From positions 26,712 through 90,711 of the forward strand of contig NZ_WHNQ01000030.1 in the NCBI RefSeq assembly GCF_009362785.1: a stretch of DNA of 64,000 nt, given 5' to 3'. The DNA is from Paraburkholderia atlantica (GTDB lineage: Bacteria; Pseudomonadota; Gammaproteobacteria; Burkholderiales; Burkholderiaceae). The notes under the pieces are model-generated. The model saw nothing but the letters and a program-made list of their open reading frames with translations. It did no database searches and was not told the DNA's origin. Position numbers and translations under genes: made by a program. Shown here in pieces: positions 34,797 through 43,904 of this stretch (position 1 is the first letter of the stretch; each line of letters starts with the position of its first letter).

Positions 34797-35023
34797 AGGA
34801 GCAGTAGTAAGAATGCTCTGACTGGTGGCAACCGAGAGCTTGCCTGGATTGCCTGAAAGATTTGGAGCGTGTACTTGAACGTCTCTTCGTTCGCGTGCGC
34901 ATCGGGCTCGCCGTAGTGACGGTTCCATGGTTTCGCGCGGTCGCGTCGGTCAAATGCAATTCTTCGCCAGTGACTGTCTTTACGTGCCGCGCAATCTGCT
35001 TCTACGCATAGGGAAATTGAAAG

Positions 35024-35920
35024 ATGAACAAGTACCTGGTCGTTCTGAGGTGTGGAGACAGTTCCTTGCATCCGCAATGGTTCAGCGGCGGACAGGCCCC
35101 GAACTTTGATTTGATACTGAGTTACTACGGGAAGAACGAAGATTATGCAGACATCTTTGCCAAAGCCATACATCGATTCAAAGGATCAAAATGGGAAGGT
35201 CTTAACGACTTCATGTTGAAAAATGCCGAATTGATTCTGCAATATCGTTACATCTGGCTCCCGGACGACGACATCCTGACGGATGTTCAAACCCTGAACG
35301 ACTTCTTCGAGTATGTAGAACGAGAGAATTTCGCACTCGCGCAACCGTCTCTCGACGAGAGAAGCTATTTCGGTCACCAAACGACGTTGCAAAACAGGGA
35401 TTTTGAATTTCGCGAAACCAACTTCGTGGAGTTGATGATGCCATGTTTATCTTCGAATGCTTTGCATGCGATAAAACACAGCTTCGGGATGAACAAATCA
35501 GGCTGGGGCCTCGATTTCTTGTGGCCCAAGTGGGTCGCTTCTTTTGGAAAGGTTGGCATTATTGATCGTTTTTCCGTGTTCCATACACGCCCGGTCGGTT
35601 CGGCCGGGAGCGGCATGGGAGACAATTCAAGTACGAGCCCAGGTTTTGAATTGAATCAGACGCTCGCACAATACGGGATGCTGGGCACTCCGATAAAGGT
35701 CAGTCGTGGCAAAACAAGCGATGTAGGCAAATCATATGCGAGCGGTCGACTGGGCAATCCCATGTTGTTCGTTCATGCGGTAAAGGGCAGCAATCCGGTG
35801 CGACGGAAAGATATCGTCAGTTTTATGAGGCTGCTGAAAGAGTATCTCCCGTGGCTTCATCATATCAAGCGCACAACGTGGCCAATGCATCGGGCTCCGG
35901 AAAGGCGCTCAAGCCGTTGA
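35024..35920 (+). CDS. DUF707-family protein, putative glycosyltransferase
   Basis: A 298-residue protein resembling the DUF707 family: MNKYLVVLRCGDSSLHPQWF, FDLILSYYGKN, a KGSKWEGL motif, and a DXD-like YIWLPDDDI near residue 80. Near residue 150 comes MNKSGWGLDFLWPKW, then a VFHTRPVGS motif. DUF707 members are thought to be glycosyltransferase-related but lack characterised activity as far as I recall. The DNA is less GC-rich than the flanking core genes, with A/T-ending codons more frequent, suggesting transfer. It lies in the glf neighbourhood, after a 227-base spacer. Confidence 0.8.
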   Translation: MNKYLVVLRCGDSSLHPQWFSGGQAPNFDLILSYYGKNEDYADIFAKAIHRFKGSKWEGLNDFMLKNAELILQYRYIWLPDDDILTDVQTLNDFFEYVERENFALAQPSLDERSYFGHQTTLQNRDFEFRETNFVELMMPCLSSNALHAIKHSFGMNKSGWGLDFLWPKWVASFGKVGIIDRFSVFHTRPVGSAGSGMGDNSSTSPGFELNQTLAQYGMLGTPIKVSRGKTSDVGKSYASGRLGNPMLFVHAVKGSNPVRRKDIVSFMRLLKEYLPWLHHIKRTTWPMHRAPERRSSR

Positions 35921-35956
35921 GAATGATAATGCGTGTGATTGATGTGAGTACCGTCG

Positions 35957-35997
35957 GCAGTTGTGATGAAAGTCAGGATCGACTTGGCGACGCCGGA
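35957..35997. repeat. Spacer module, copy 2 (partner at 31622-31662)
   Basis: GCAGTTGTGATGAAAGTCAG continues with GATCGACTTGGCGACGC and matches the spacer at 31622 with few differences. It lies 37 bases after the DUF707 stop within a 294-base gene-free gap. It marks a past duplication or recombination in the island. Confidence 0.6.
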
Positions 35998-36214
35998 GAT
36001 TTTCGATTAAATGGTTAATTAGTCACACTCAACCATTGGCGACATTAGTCGGGCGAAAAGGGACATGCGCTAGAGATCGCATTTAGTTCTGTATAAACTC
36101 TCGTATCGCGTAGTCCGTTGCAACCACCTTCTCGCGTACGGCACGCTATGCCATCTCCAATGGTATGCAACAACGCGGCGATGCTCTCAACGAAGCAGAT
36201 CGAGGAGGTAAATT

Positions 36215-37093
36215 ATGAGCGATGCAAAATTTGCAACGTTCTGGAATGATCCGGAATTATCTCCTTATGAAATCGCTTGTTTGAATACGTTCACTGCTAA
36301 TGGCAGCGAAATCGCTGTATATAGTTACAAACCCATCAGCAACTTGCCAAAAGGCGTGATCGAAAAGGATGCGCGGTCGATCCTTCCTGCCGACTCGCTG
36401 AGCGCTTTTCCCGTCAATGGCGTTTCTTCAATGGCGCATTTCACAGATTATTTCCGGTTAATAATGTTTACCAAAACGGATGAAATCTGGGCGGACACAG
36501 ATATTCTTCTCCTGAGACGATTTGACCTGAACATTGCGGGCGACCTGGTCGGCCGGGGACAGTCGGATCTGCTTTGCACCGCACTCCTGCGCCTCGACCC
36601 GCGGAATCCACGGCTGCATGATGTAATTCAGCGGGTAGAAGCGATGAAAAACACGGATATAAAATGGCGTGCTGCTGGCTCCCATGTTTTGACGGAAGTC
36701 TATGGTGCAAAGGTCGGCTTGCCTGAAAAGGTGTTTTATCCAGTGCATGCCGATTCCTATTATAAGGTCTTTTTGCCCCACTATTTCGAAGAGTGCGCTG
36801 CGCTTTGCACCAATGCATATACGCTTAAACTTTGGAATAATCGTGTGGTTAAGCTTGGCGTGTTCAAACGGGTCTGTCCACCAGAGGGGTCATTCCTGCA
36901 TCACGTGTTTGCCAGTACTAGATCCGATCAGCTTTTCGCCGAGATCTATCCCGCGGATGTGATGCAGAGGTTGGTCAGTAACGCCGAAGAGAGAGTCGGC
37001 CGCGATGAAGGCGTTCGCAAACTCATGCGAATAGCATTGGGGAGCGGGTTATCCAGCAAATTTGACGACACGCCGCTCTCACACCGGATTTAA
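36215..37093 (+). CDS. Glycosyltransferase with DXD motif (GT32/capsular-synthesis type)
   Basis: A 292-residue protein. FATFWNDPELSPYEIACLNTF at the start, SMAHFTDYFRLIMF (residues about 72-85) and EIWADTDILLL with the DXD motif are typical of GT32-like or capsule-synthesis transferases that read from a retaining GT-A fold. GAGGAGG precedes the ATG by seven bases. The gene is clearly less GC-rich than the flanks, another sign of acquisition. Its final codons (CGCTCTCACACCGG) recur in the relic spacer near 31660. Donor and acceptor unknown. Confidence 0.82.
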   Translation: MSDAKFATFWNDPELSPYEIACLNTFTANGSEIAVYSYKPISNLPKGVIEKDARSILPADSLSAFPVNGVSSMAHFTDYFRLIMFTKTDEIWADTDILLLRRFDLNIAGDLVGRGQSDLLCTALLRLDPRNPRLHDVIQRVEAMKNTDIKWRAAGSHVLTEVYGAKVGLPEKVFYPVHADSYYKVFLPHYFEECAALCTNAYTLKLWNNRVVKLGVFKRVCPPEGSFLHHVFASTRSDQLFAEIYPADVMQRLVSNAEERVGRDEGVRKLMRIALGSGLSSKFDDTPLSHRI

Positions 37094-37325
37094 TTTGATA
37101 TCTGTTGGCATATTCGTCTAATCATCGCAAAACGATTTCATTAAAAGATTCCGACATGCTTGCTTGATCGCTGGCGATCTTGGTAGACCCAGACTGCCGG
37201 CACTTCAGGTCGGCCCATTTGCTCCTACAACATGATTCGTGATTAGTTGATTTCTTCGCGAAGCAAGGATTTTTGCGATATAGAACGGGTAGTTCACGCC
37301 TCGTTTACCTCCAGGAGCATTGTCT

Positions 37326-38306
37326 ATGTCCGCACCGAGAATCAGCGTTCTGCTGCCTATCTACAAGGTCGAGGACTATATCGAGGACTGTCTCGACTCG
37401 CTGCTGTCACAATCCTGCACCGATTTCGAAATCATCGCCGTCGACGACTGCAGCCCCGATCGCTCCGGTGAAATCGCCGCCCGGGTTCTCGGGCAACAGG
37501 ATCGAATTTCGTGGAAGTTAATCAGAAACATCGACAACAAAGGGCTCGCTGAAACGCGAAAAATCGCAGCATCGGAAGCGCGGGGCGACTATGTGCTCTG
37601 CGTTGACAGCGACGACCACGTCCATCGCGATCTCATTTGCACCGTGCTGCGCGAAGCCGACCAGCACGACGCCGATGTCGTCATTTTCGCCGCCGAGCGC
37701 ATCGGTCCCGATGGCGCCGTCAACGCTCGGATCGATTCCGGCGACGGCATTATCACAGGCGTGGAAGCCGTCCAGAAAATTCTCGAACTCAAGCTGCAAG
37801 CCTTTTGCTGGAACAAGCTTGTGCGCCGCTCCATCTTCGTCGCAGCCGACCATCCGTGCGGTCTTATCTTCGAAGACGTTTGCGTGTCGGTGCAAACGCT
37901 CGCCAACTCGAAAGTGGTGCGCCTCATTCCGGACAACCTCTATTCATACATGATCCGTGAATCAGGAATTTCGAGACGTTTCAACCCGCAGGTCGTCGAC
38001 CTTTTTACCATCATGGACCGCGTGGAAAAAAATACCGCGTCCCTCCCGATTACCGACTACAAGCGCCTCTTCTTCCGGCTCAAATACAGCTGGGCATTCC
38101 GCGCGATCGCGTTTCAGACCGCGATCAGCGCGCCGACCTACCGCCTCGCGAGCCCTATTCTGCAAAGCGTATCCGAGAAGCTGCGCGTGAAGCACCTGCT
38201 TGGCTTGTTTGCCGATCGGCATTTGAAGCTTTCCATCACTATGACCATGCTCAAGATCCATCCGTGGATCTTTTATTGCGTCGTAAGACGCTTCAACCGC
38301 CGCTGA
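37326..38306 (+). CDS. Glycosyltransferase family 2
   Basis: A 326-residue GT-A enzyme beginning MSAPRISVLLPIYKVEDYIE, with AVDDCSPDRSGEIAA and the metal site LCVDSDDHVH near residue 95. AGGAG lies nine bases before the ATG at 37326. The C-terminal 80 residues contain hydrophobic, possibly membrane-associated helices. Two broken copies of this gene's ends are present at 31370 and 31879, so the island once carried at least one paralogue. It is the last glycosyltransferase of the island, followed by a strong hairpin at 38513. Confidence 0.93.
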   Translation: MSAPRISVLLPIYKVEDYIEDCLDSLLSQSCTDFEIIAVDDCSPDRSGEIAARVLGQQDRISWKLIRNIDNKGLAETRKIAASEARGDYVLCVDSDDHVHRDLICTVLREADQHDADVVIFAAERIGPDGAVNARIDSGDGIITGVEAVQKILELKLQAFCWNKLVRRSIFVAADHPCGLIFEDVCVSVQTLANSKVVRLIPDNLYSYMIRESGISRRFNPQVVDLFTIMDRVEKNTASLPITDYKRLFFRLKYSWAFRAIAFQTAISAPTYRLASPILQSVSEKLRVKHLLGLFADRHLKLSITMTMLKIHPWIFYCVVRRFNRR

Positions 38307-38512
38307 CACAGCAGAATGCGCCATCCGGCACATCATTTAACGCCGAGCGCGTTGAGGTGCACGAGATCGCGTGACCGAATCGAACGTACTCTTGTTTTCC
38401 CCAACAGGTACGCCGAGAGTACCGGAACCTGTAGTTAATTGTGTCGCTTGCCGCTTACGCATCGCCGACTAGATATTGGGGCAAGCAGGTCGGCGAATGT
38501 CCAGAGCCTTAA

Positions 38513-38588
38513 GGTTTGTTCGACGCCTGCCCATGTCCGCAGTCTCGCAGGCACGCGACATTGCATGCGGGCAGGCGTTGGACAAACC
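38513..38588. repeat. Long inverted repeat (20-base arms, 36-base loop)
   Basis: GGTTTGTTCGACGCCTGCCC at 38513-38532 pairs with GGGCAGGCGTTGGACAAACC at 38569-38588, 18 of 20 positions. The loop can continue pairing (ATGTCCGC against GCGACAT). No T run follows, so it does not look like an intrinsic terminator. It could be a structured RNA, a transcript-stabilising element or a mobile-element end. Confidence 0.75.
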
Positions 38589-38730
38589 GGCATCGTTGTG
38601 ATTCGTCGAGTTTTGGGACTGCATGACGAGAATTACGAGGAATCGACTTGATGAACTGACAAAGCCAATTAATCACTAAGCGCGAGTGCTAATCACTCAC
38701 TGGATCAACTCCGCTGCATCCCATCCTGAC

Positions 38731-38770
38731 AAAAAAGGGCGGGGGACGCCAATCATGCGTCCCCCGCCCT
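38731..38770 (-). terminator. Rho-independent terminator of the exuT-like gene
   Basis: Perfect 14-base stem AGGGCGGGGGACGC / GCGTCCCCCGCCCT with a seven-base loop. On the minus strand it is followed by six T residues. It lies 27 bases beyond the transporter stop at 38797. Confidence 0.92.
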
Positions 38771-38796
38771 CCGATGTGTCACCGACGTACGTTACA

Positions 38797-40086
38797 TCAA
38801 TCGCGCAACTTCACCGCCGTCATTCGCGGCATCAACAGATGAATGATGCCCAGCGCAACCAGATACGCCGATGCGCCGACCGTAAACAGCACCCAATAAT
38901 TCCCGGTACGCTGCAAGGTCTCGCCGATCACGCCTGAAAAGAAGAACGAACCGACCATCCCCGCCACGCCGCCGATACCGATCACCGTGCCGACGATCCG
39001 CTTCGGGAACACGTCGCCGACAGTCGTGACGAGATTCGCCGACCAGCCCTGGTGCGCCGCTGCCGCGAGACCAACGGCGAGCACCGCCCACCACAGGCTC
39101 TGGAATGCCGACAACGTTGCGATCGGTACCACGCACAATGCACAGATGAGCATCGTGAGCTTGCGTGCGAAATTCGGCCTGTTGGTGCGCGCCATCAAGC
39201 GCGACGACAGCCAGCCACCCGCCACGCTGCCGACCGATGACATCGTATAGATCGCGATCAGCGGCAGACCCATGTGGCCGATGTCGATATGGCGCGACTC
39301 ATTGAGCCACTTCGGCAGCCAGAACAGATAGAACCACCACACCGGATCGGTCAGCAGCTTGCCGAAGACAAACGCCCACGTTTCGCGGTACTTGAGCACC
39401 GACAACCAGCTGACTTTCTGCTCGACGACTTCCTCGCGATCCGCATTGATGTAGTCGAGTTCTTCCTTCGACACCGACGGATGCTCCGAAGGCTGCCGAT
39501 AAACCAGCCACCACACCGCCAGCCAGATGAAACCGGTTGCGCCGCCCGCGATGAACGTCGCGCGCCAGCCCCACATCACCGCGGCGATCGGCACGAAGGC
39601 CGGTGCCACGATTCCGCCGATCGTCGCGCCCATGTTCCAGAAGCCCGTCGCCAGCGCGCGTTCCTTCTTCGGAAACCACGTGGCGGTAGTGCGGATCGCA
39701 ACCGGGAAATTGGCCGCTTCGCCGAAGCCGAGCAGACCGCGCACGGCCGCGAAACCCGGCACGGTCGATGCCACCGCGTGCAGCATCGCCGCCAGACTCC
39801 ACAGCGCCATCGCGCCGCCGTAAACCTTTTTCGTGCTGACGCGATCCGCGATCCGGCCGAAGATCGCGAGACCCACCGCATAGGCGACGGTAAATACCAT
39901 CACGGTCTGTGCGTACTGCACCTGGCTCCAGCCGATATCCTTTTGCAGCATCGGCGCGAGCAGTCCGAGCATCTGACGATCCATGTAGTTGATCGTCGTT
40001 GCCGCGAAGATCATCGCGCAGATGGTCCATCGGTATCGTCCGACGGCCGTCCGTGCGGCAGCCGTCGTAGCTTCTAATGTTTTCAT
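38797..40086 (-). CDS. MFS hexuronate/aldarate transporter, ExuT-like
   Basis: A 429-residue inner-membrane transporter of the anion:cation symporter family with 12 predicted helices. Motifs include INYMDRQMLGLLAPMLQKD, the helix 2-3 loop GRIADRVSTKK, and GLLGFGEAANFPVAIRTTATW. The last resembles ExuT/GarP-type sugar-acid transporters. AGGAG lies six bases before the ATG. It is the distal gene of a minus-strand unit with a second MFS transporter and the dehydratase, so uptake of a hexarate or hexuronate is likely. A strong terminator follows. Confidence 0.9.
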   Translation of the reverse strand: MKTLEATTAAARTAVGRYRWTICAMIFAATTINYMDRQMLGLLAPMLQKDIGWSQVQYAQTVMVFTVAYAVGLAIFGRIADRVSTKKVYGGAMALWSLAAMLHAVASTVPGFAAVRGLLGFGEAANFPVAIRTTATWFPKKERALATGFWNMGATIGGIVAPAFVPIAAVMWGWRATFIAGGATGFIWLAVWWLVYRQPSEHPSVSKEELDYINADREEVVEQKVSWLSVLKYRETWAFVFGKLLTDPVWWFYLFWLPKWLNESRHIDIGHMGLPLIAIYTMSSVGSVAGGWLSSRLMARTNRPNFARKLTMLICALCVVPIATLSAFQSLWWAVLAVGLAAAAHQGWSANLVTTVGDVFPKRIVGTVIGIGGVAGMVGSFFFSGVIGETLQRTGNYWVLFTVGASAYLVALGIIHLLMPRMTAVKLRD

Positions 40087-40136
40087 CGTGTCTCCTGAAG
40101 GTTTCTGAAAAGGTGTCTATACGGTTGTTCAATAGG

Positions 40137-41465
40137 TCAATGCACTGAGGCGGGCAATCCTTCGCGCGGGCTCATGCGCGAGAAGAACACGACCCCGGCG
40201 GCAATCACCGACATCACCGCGAGTCCAGTGAGGCCGCCCTCGATCGAGCCGGTCTTCTGTTCGAGGAAGCCGAAGGTCGCCGGCGCGACGAAGCCGCCGA
40301 GGTTGCCGATCGAGTTGATCAGCGCCAGCACCGCGGCGGAAATTCGCGCGTCGAGATAGCCCTGCGGGATGACCCAGAACAGCGACGAGGCCGCCTTGAA
40401 GCCGATCGCAGCAAAGCAGATCGCGACGAACGAGAACACCGGGCCGCCCTGGCCGGCTGCATACATGCCGAGCGCGGCGATCAGCAGCACGCACGCGACC
40501 CACGCCTGCTGGAACTTGAAGCGCGCCGCGAGCATCGCGAACAGATACATCGCCGCGATCGAAATCAGCCACGGAATCGAGTTGAACAGGCCGACCTGGA
40601 AGTCGTTGAAATGGCCCATCTTGTGGATGATGCTGGGCAGCCAGAAAGTCGCGCCGTAGATGGTCAGCGACACCGCGAAGTAGATCAGGCAAAAGATCAG
40701 AATTTGCGGATCGCGCAGCAGCGTTCCGAGCGACGGCTTGACCGGGTGCGCGGCGGCGCGCTGGCGTTGCTCTTCGCCGATCGCATCCAGCACCGCGTCC
40801 TGTTCGGCGCGGGTGAGCCACGCGGCGTCGCGCGGCTTCGAGTCGAGCCACAGCAGGATGAAGCCCGCGAGCACGACCGAGAACATGCCTTCGATGATGA
40901 ACATCCACTGCCAGCCGCGCAGCCCCGCGCCTTCGATCAGCATCAACCCGCCGGAGATCGGCCCGGACAGCACCGACGCGAGCGCCGAGCCGCTGAGGAA
41001 GATCGCCATCGCCTTGCCGCGCTCGTTGCTCGGCAGCCATTGCGTGAAGTAGTAGATGACGCCGGGAAAGAAGCCCGCTTCGGCTGCACCGAGCAGCAGC
41101 CGCATCGCGTAGAACGACGTCTCGCCGCGCACGAATGCCATGCCGGCCGCGGCCAGGCCCCACGTGAGCATGATACGCGCGAGCCACAGCTTCGCGCCGT
41201 AGCGCTGCAGCAGGATGTTCGATGGCACTTCGAAGATCGCGTAGCTGATGAAGAAGAGCCCCGCGCCGAGCCCATAGGCCGCCGCGCCGATGCCCAGATC
41301 GGCGCTCAGATGCTGGCGCACGAAGCCGATGTTCACCCGGTCGATGTAATTGACGATGAACATCACGACGAACAGCGGCAGCACGCGCCATTTGATCTTG
41401 TGCACCGCGCTCGCCAGCGCGCCGGCGAGCGCGGGCCGCGCCGTGTCGGCAATCGGGCTACTCAT
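40137..41465 (-). CDS. MFS transporter, anion:cation symporter family
   Basis: A 442-residue 12-helix transporter. FIVNYIDRVNIGFVRQHLSA, then ISYAIFEVPSNILLQRYGAK, and LLGAAEAGFFPGVIYYFTQW are the usual ACS-family signatures. A cytoplasmic charged loop lies near residues 205-245. The ATG at 41465 is chosen, preceded by AAGGAG at eight bases; the frame extends ten codons further. It sits between the dehydratase gene and the ExuT-like gene; two uptake systems in one unit suggest two related sugar acids. Confidence 0.92.
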   Translation of the reverse strand: MSSPIADTARPALAGALASAVHKIKWRVLPLFVVMFIVNYIDRVNIGFVRQHLSADLGIGAAAYGLGAGLFFISYAIFEVPSNILLQRYGAKLWLARIMLTWGLAAAGMAFVRGETSFYAMRLLLGAAEAGFFPGVIYYFTQWLPSNERGKAMAIFLSGSALASVLSGPISGGLMLIEGAGLRGWQWMFIIEGMFSVVLAGFILLWLDSKPRDAAWLTRAEQDAVLDAIGEEQRQRAAAHPVKPSLGTLLRDPQILIFCLIYFAVSLTIYGATFWLPSIIHKMGHFNDFQVGLFNSIPWLISIAAMYLFAMLAARFKFQQAWVACVLLIAALGMYAAGQGGPVFSFVAICFAAIGFKAASSLFWVIPQGYLDARISAAVLALINSIGNLGGFVAPATFGFLEQKTGSIEGGLTGLAVMSVIAAGVVFFSRMSPREGLPASVH

Positions 41466-41536
41466 GGGGTTGTCTCCTTCGATGGCGACGCGCATTGCGC
41501 GTCGCGGGCCTCGTAGGCGCGGATGGGAAGCGAGAA

Positions 41537-42826
41537 TTAAAAGCGCGGATTCTTGCCGGTGAAGCCCGGTTCGTACTTGCGCATCTGCGAGAGGTCATCG
41601 CGATTGCGCACGCCGCACGACAGATACTGCGCATGCAGTTCGGCGAGGCGCTCGCGGTCGAGCTCGACGCCTAGGCCCGGCGTGGTGGGCACGCGCACCG
41701 AGCCGTTGTCGAACGTCACGCGGCCGCCCTTGATGACTTCTTCCTCCTGCCACGGGTAGTGCGTGTCGCACGCGTAGGTCAGGTTGGGGATGCTTGCCGC
41801 GACGTGCGTCATCGCCATCAGGCTGATGCCGAGGTGCGAATTCGAGTGCATCGACATGCCCAGATCCCACAGCTTGCACATGCGCGCGAGCGTCTGGGTC
41901 GCGCGCAGACCGCCCCAGTAGTGGTGATCCGACAGCAGGACCTTGACCGAACCCATCTCGGCGCCGCGGCGGAAGTCTTCCATCGTCGTGATGACCATGT
42001 TGGTCGCGAGCGGCAGGCGCGTATGCTTCGCCAGTTCGGCCATGCCTTCGAGACTCGGGCACGGGTCCTCGTAGTACTCGAGCAGTTCGTCGAGTTCAGG
42101 GGCGGCGGCGATGCTCGTTTCGAGCGTCCAGTTCGCGTTCGGGTCGAGGCGCAGCGGCACGCCGGGGAACGCCTGATGCAGCGCGCGCATGCACGCGATT
42201 TCGTGTGCCGGTTCGAACACGCCGCCCTTCAGCTTGATGCTCTGGAAGCCATACAGCTCGATCATCCGACGCGCCTGCGCGACGATCTGCTCGGGGCTCA
42301 GGCCTTCGCCCCAGGCATCGGGCGCATAGGGCTTGTCGATGTGCTCGGCGTACTTGAAGAACAGATAGGCGCTGTAGGGCACCGCGTCGCGCACTTTGCC
42401 GCCAAGCAGATCGACGATCGGCGCGCCGACGATTTGCCCTTGCAGGTCGAGCATCGCGACTTCGAGCGTGCTGATGACTTTCGGCGCGTTCTTCGCCGCG
42501 TGCGAGCCGGGCGCGAGCTCGAATTCGACCGCACCGGGGGTCGCCTTGATCGTGCCCCGCACGCGTTCTTCCATGCGATTGAGGTCGAACGGCGACAGGC
42601 CGATCACCAGCGACTTCGCCTGTTCGAGCACACGCAGCATCGGTTCGTCGCCATAGGTCTCGGAGATGCCGACGCGGCCGTCACTCGTCTCGAGTTCGAC
42701 GATGGCGCGCAGCGCCCACGGTTCGTGGATTCCGGCGGCGTTGAGCAGCGGGCCGTCGCGGAAGGCGATCGGGGTGATGCGCACCTGCGTGATGGTGATG
42801 TCGCGAGTCATGTTGGCAATCGGCAT
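41537..42826 (-). CDS. Glucarate-dehydratase-family enzyme (enolase superfamily)
   Basis: A 429-residue enzyme resembling D-glucarate dehydratase. The N-terminal capping domain leads into a barrel with the KxK base (FQSIKLKGG), metal ligands in LRLDPNANW and YYEDPCPSLEGM, and a catalytic His in SMHSNSHLG. It would dehydrate glucarate/galactarate to 5-keto-4-deoxyglucarate for central metabolism. The start is uncertain: ATG 42826 or ATG 42811. A GTG at 42859 would lie inside the palindromic operator and is rejected. Likely first gene of a unit with the two transporters and repressed by the divergent GntR protein. Confidence 0.9.
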   Translation of the reverse strand: MPIANMTRDITITQVRITPIAFRDGPLLNAAGIHEPWALRAIVELETSDGRVGISETYGDEPMLRVLEQAKSLVIGLSPFDLNRMEERVRGTIKATPGAVEFELAPGSHAAKNAPKVISTLEVAMLDLQGQIVGAPIVDLLGGKVRDAVPYSAYLFFKYAEHIDKPYAPDAWGEGLSPEQIVAQARRMIELYGFQSIKLKGGVFEPAHEIACMRALHQAFPGVPLRLDPNANWTLETSIAAAPELDELLEYYEDPCPSLEGMAELAKHTRLPLATNMVITTMEDFRRGAEMGSVKVLLSDHHYWGGLRATQTLARMCKLWDLGMSMHSNSHLGISLMAMTHVAASIPNLTYACDTHYPWQEEEVIKGGRVTFDNGSVRVPTTPGLGVELDRERLAELHAQYLSCGVRNRDDLSQMRKYEPGFTGKNPRF

Positions 42827-42855
42827 AAGTGGAGTTTGATGGGACGGATAGTAAA

Positions 42856-42873
42856 GCACTAATATATTAGTGC
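42856..42873. promoter_or_regulatory. Perfect 18-base palindrome, candidate GntR operator
   Basis: GCACTAATATATTAGTGC is fully palindromic and lies 30 bases before the dehydratase start and 141 bases before the divergent GntR regulator. Perfect AT-centred palindromes of this kind suit FadR-type GntR dimers. A related half site CTAGTGCC lies near 42955. Confidence 0.75.
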
Positions 42874-43013
42874 GTTAGTGGGGTAAACTCTCAGTCCACT
42901 TTGTGGCGAAATCCGCCTGCAAGCCCGCTGGAAGCGGCAGGCGTCGGCTATAGTACTAGTGCCTCAGCGGACCGCCCCGTCGGTCGGCCTGCGTCCAAGC
43001 TTCAATTTCTGAC

Positions 43014-43718
43014 ATGAAAAACCACGCTCACTCGTCGACGGTCACCCGGCTCGACCGCTCCCGCCACGCCGCGCCGCAAGTCTTCGAACGACTGCGCGAA
43101 ATGATCCTTTCGCTCGAATTGACGCCGGGCACGGTGCTGTCGCGCACCGAGCTCGCGAACCGCTACGGGCTCAGCCAGACGCCGGTGCGCGACGCGCTGA
43201 TGAAGCTCGGCGAGGAAGGTCTCGTCGACATCTATCCGCAGCACGCGACTGTCGTCAGTCAGATCAAAGTGACCTCAGCGCTGCAGGCGCATTTTCTGCG
43301 CCGCTCGATCGAACTCGAAGTCGTGCGCACGCTCGCGGAGCAACACAACGCCACGCTGATCGCGGAACTGCGCGTCACGATCGCGCGGCAAACGGAATTG
43401 CTCGACCTGAAGAACTACGAGGAGTTCTCGCTGCTCGATCAGGCGTTTCATCGGCAGATGTACGAGGCGGCGGGCGTGCCGCAGCTGTGGGATCTGGTGC
43501 GTAGGCTGAGCGGCCATATCGACCGGCTGCGGCGCCTGAATCTGCCGGTGGAGGGCAAGACGATGGCGGTCGTGCGCGATCATGCGGAGATCGTCGATGC
43601 GATCGACAAAGGCGACGTCGAGGCCGCGCAGGCGGCGCTACGCAAGCATCTGTCGGGGACGCTGAGTCAGATCGATCAGATTCGCACGAGTCATCCGAAT
43701 TTTTTGGCGGACGAGTGA
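43014..43718 (+). CDS. GntR/FadR-family transcriptional regulator (FCD domain)
   Basis: A 234-residue repressor-type protein. An N-terminal winged helix includes LANRYGLSQTPVRDALMKLG, and the helical FCD domain has LRRSIELEVVRTLAE, DQAFHRQMYEAAG and VVRDHAEIVDAI, the last two giving His ligands of the usual metal site. It is divergent from the glucarate-dehydratase unit with a perfect palindrome between them, so it most likely controls that unit in response to a sugar acid. Confidence 0.92.
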   Translation: MKNHAHSSTVTRLDRSRHAAPQVFERLREMILSLELTPGTVLSRTELANRYGLSQTPVRDALMKLGEEGLVDIYPQHATVVSQIKVTSALQAHFLRRSIELEVVRTLAEQHNATLIAELRVTIARQTELLDLKNYEEFSLLDQAFHRQMYEAAGVPQLWDLVRRLSGHIDRLRRLNLPVEGKTMAVVRDHAEIVDAIDKGDVEAAQAALRKHLSGTLSQIDQIRTSHPNFLADE

Positions 43719-43904
43719 GCGTTGTCCTGTCATGCGGATTTCGCCGTCGCTGAAACTCCCGATCTACGCACCCGTCTGAGCTCCGCCCACCTGACAAAGC
43801 CATCGCGACGGCCCTAGGACCTTGGTCTGATTGACGCGGCATCCACGCGTGGCACCCTTGTACAAAGCCGGAATAGTCTCAGTCAACTTGTCAGGGGGGC
43901 CGCC

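Larger units (their letters stand above)
38307..38796. other. 490-base spacer closing the polysaccharide island
   Basis: No convincing gene. It contains the trailer shared with the GT2 relic (to about 38355), a long imperfect hairpin (38513-38588) and the terminator of the minus-strand exuT-like gene (38731-38770). Confidence 0.55.

Noticed and set aside
38513..38588. CRISPR or attachment-site reading of the long hairpin
   Set aside because: Only two inverted arms exist, with no direct repeats or spacers, and no integrase is nearby.
40129..41391. 420-residue frame inside the MFS transporter gene
   Set aside because: Same strand, shifted frame; Arg-rich and non-hydrophobic, while the true frame has 12 membrane helices.
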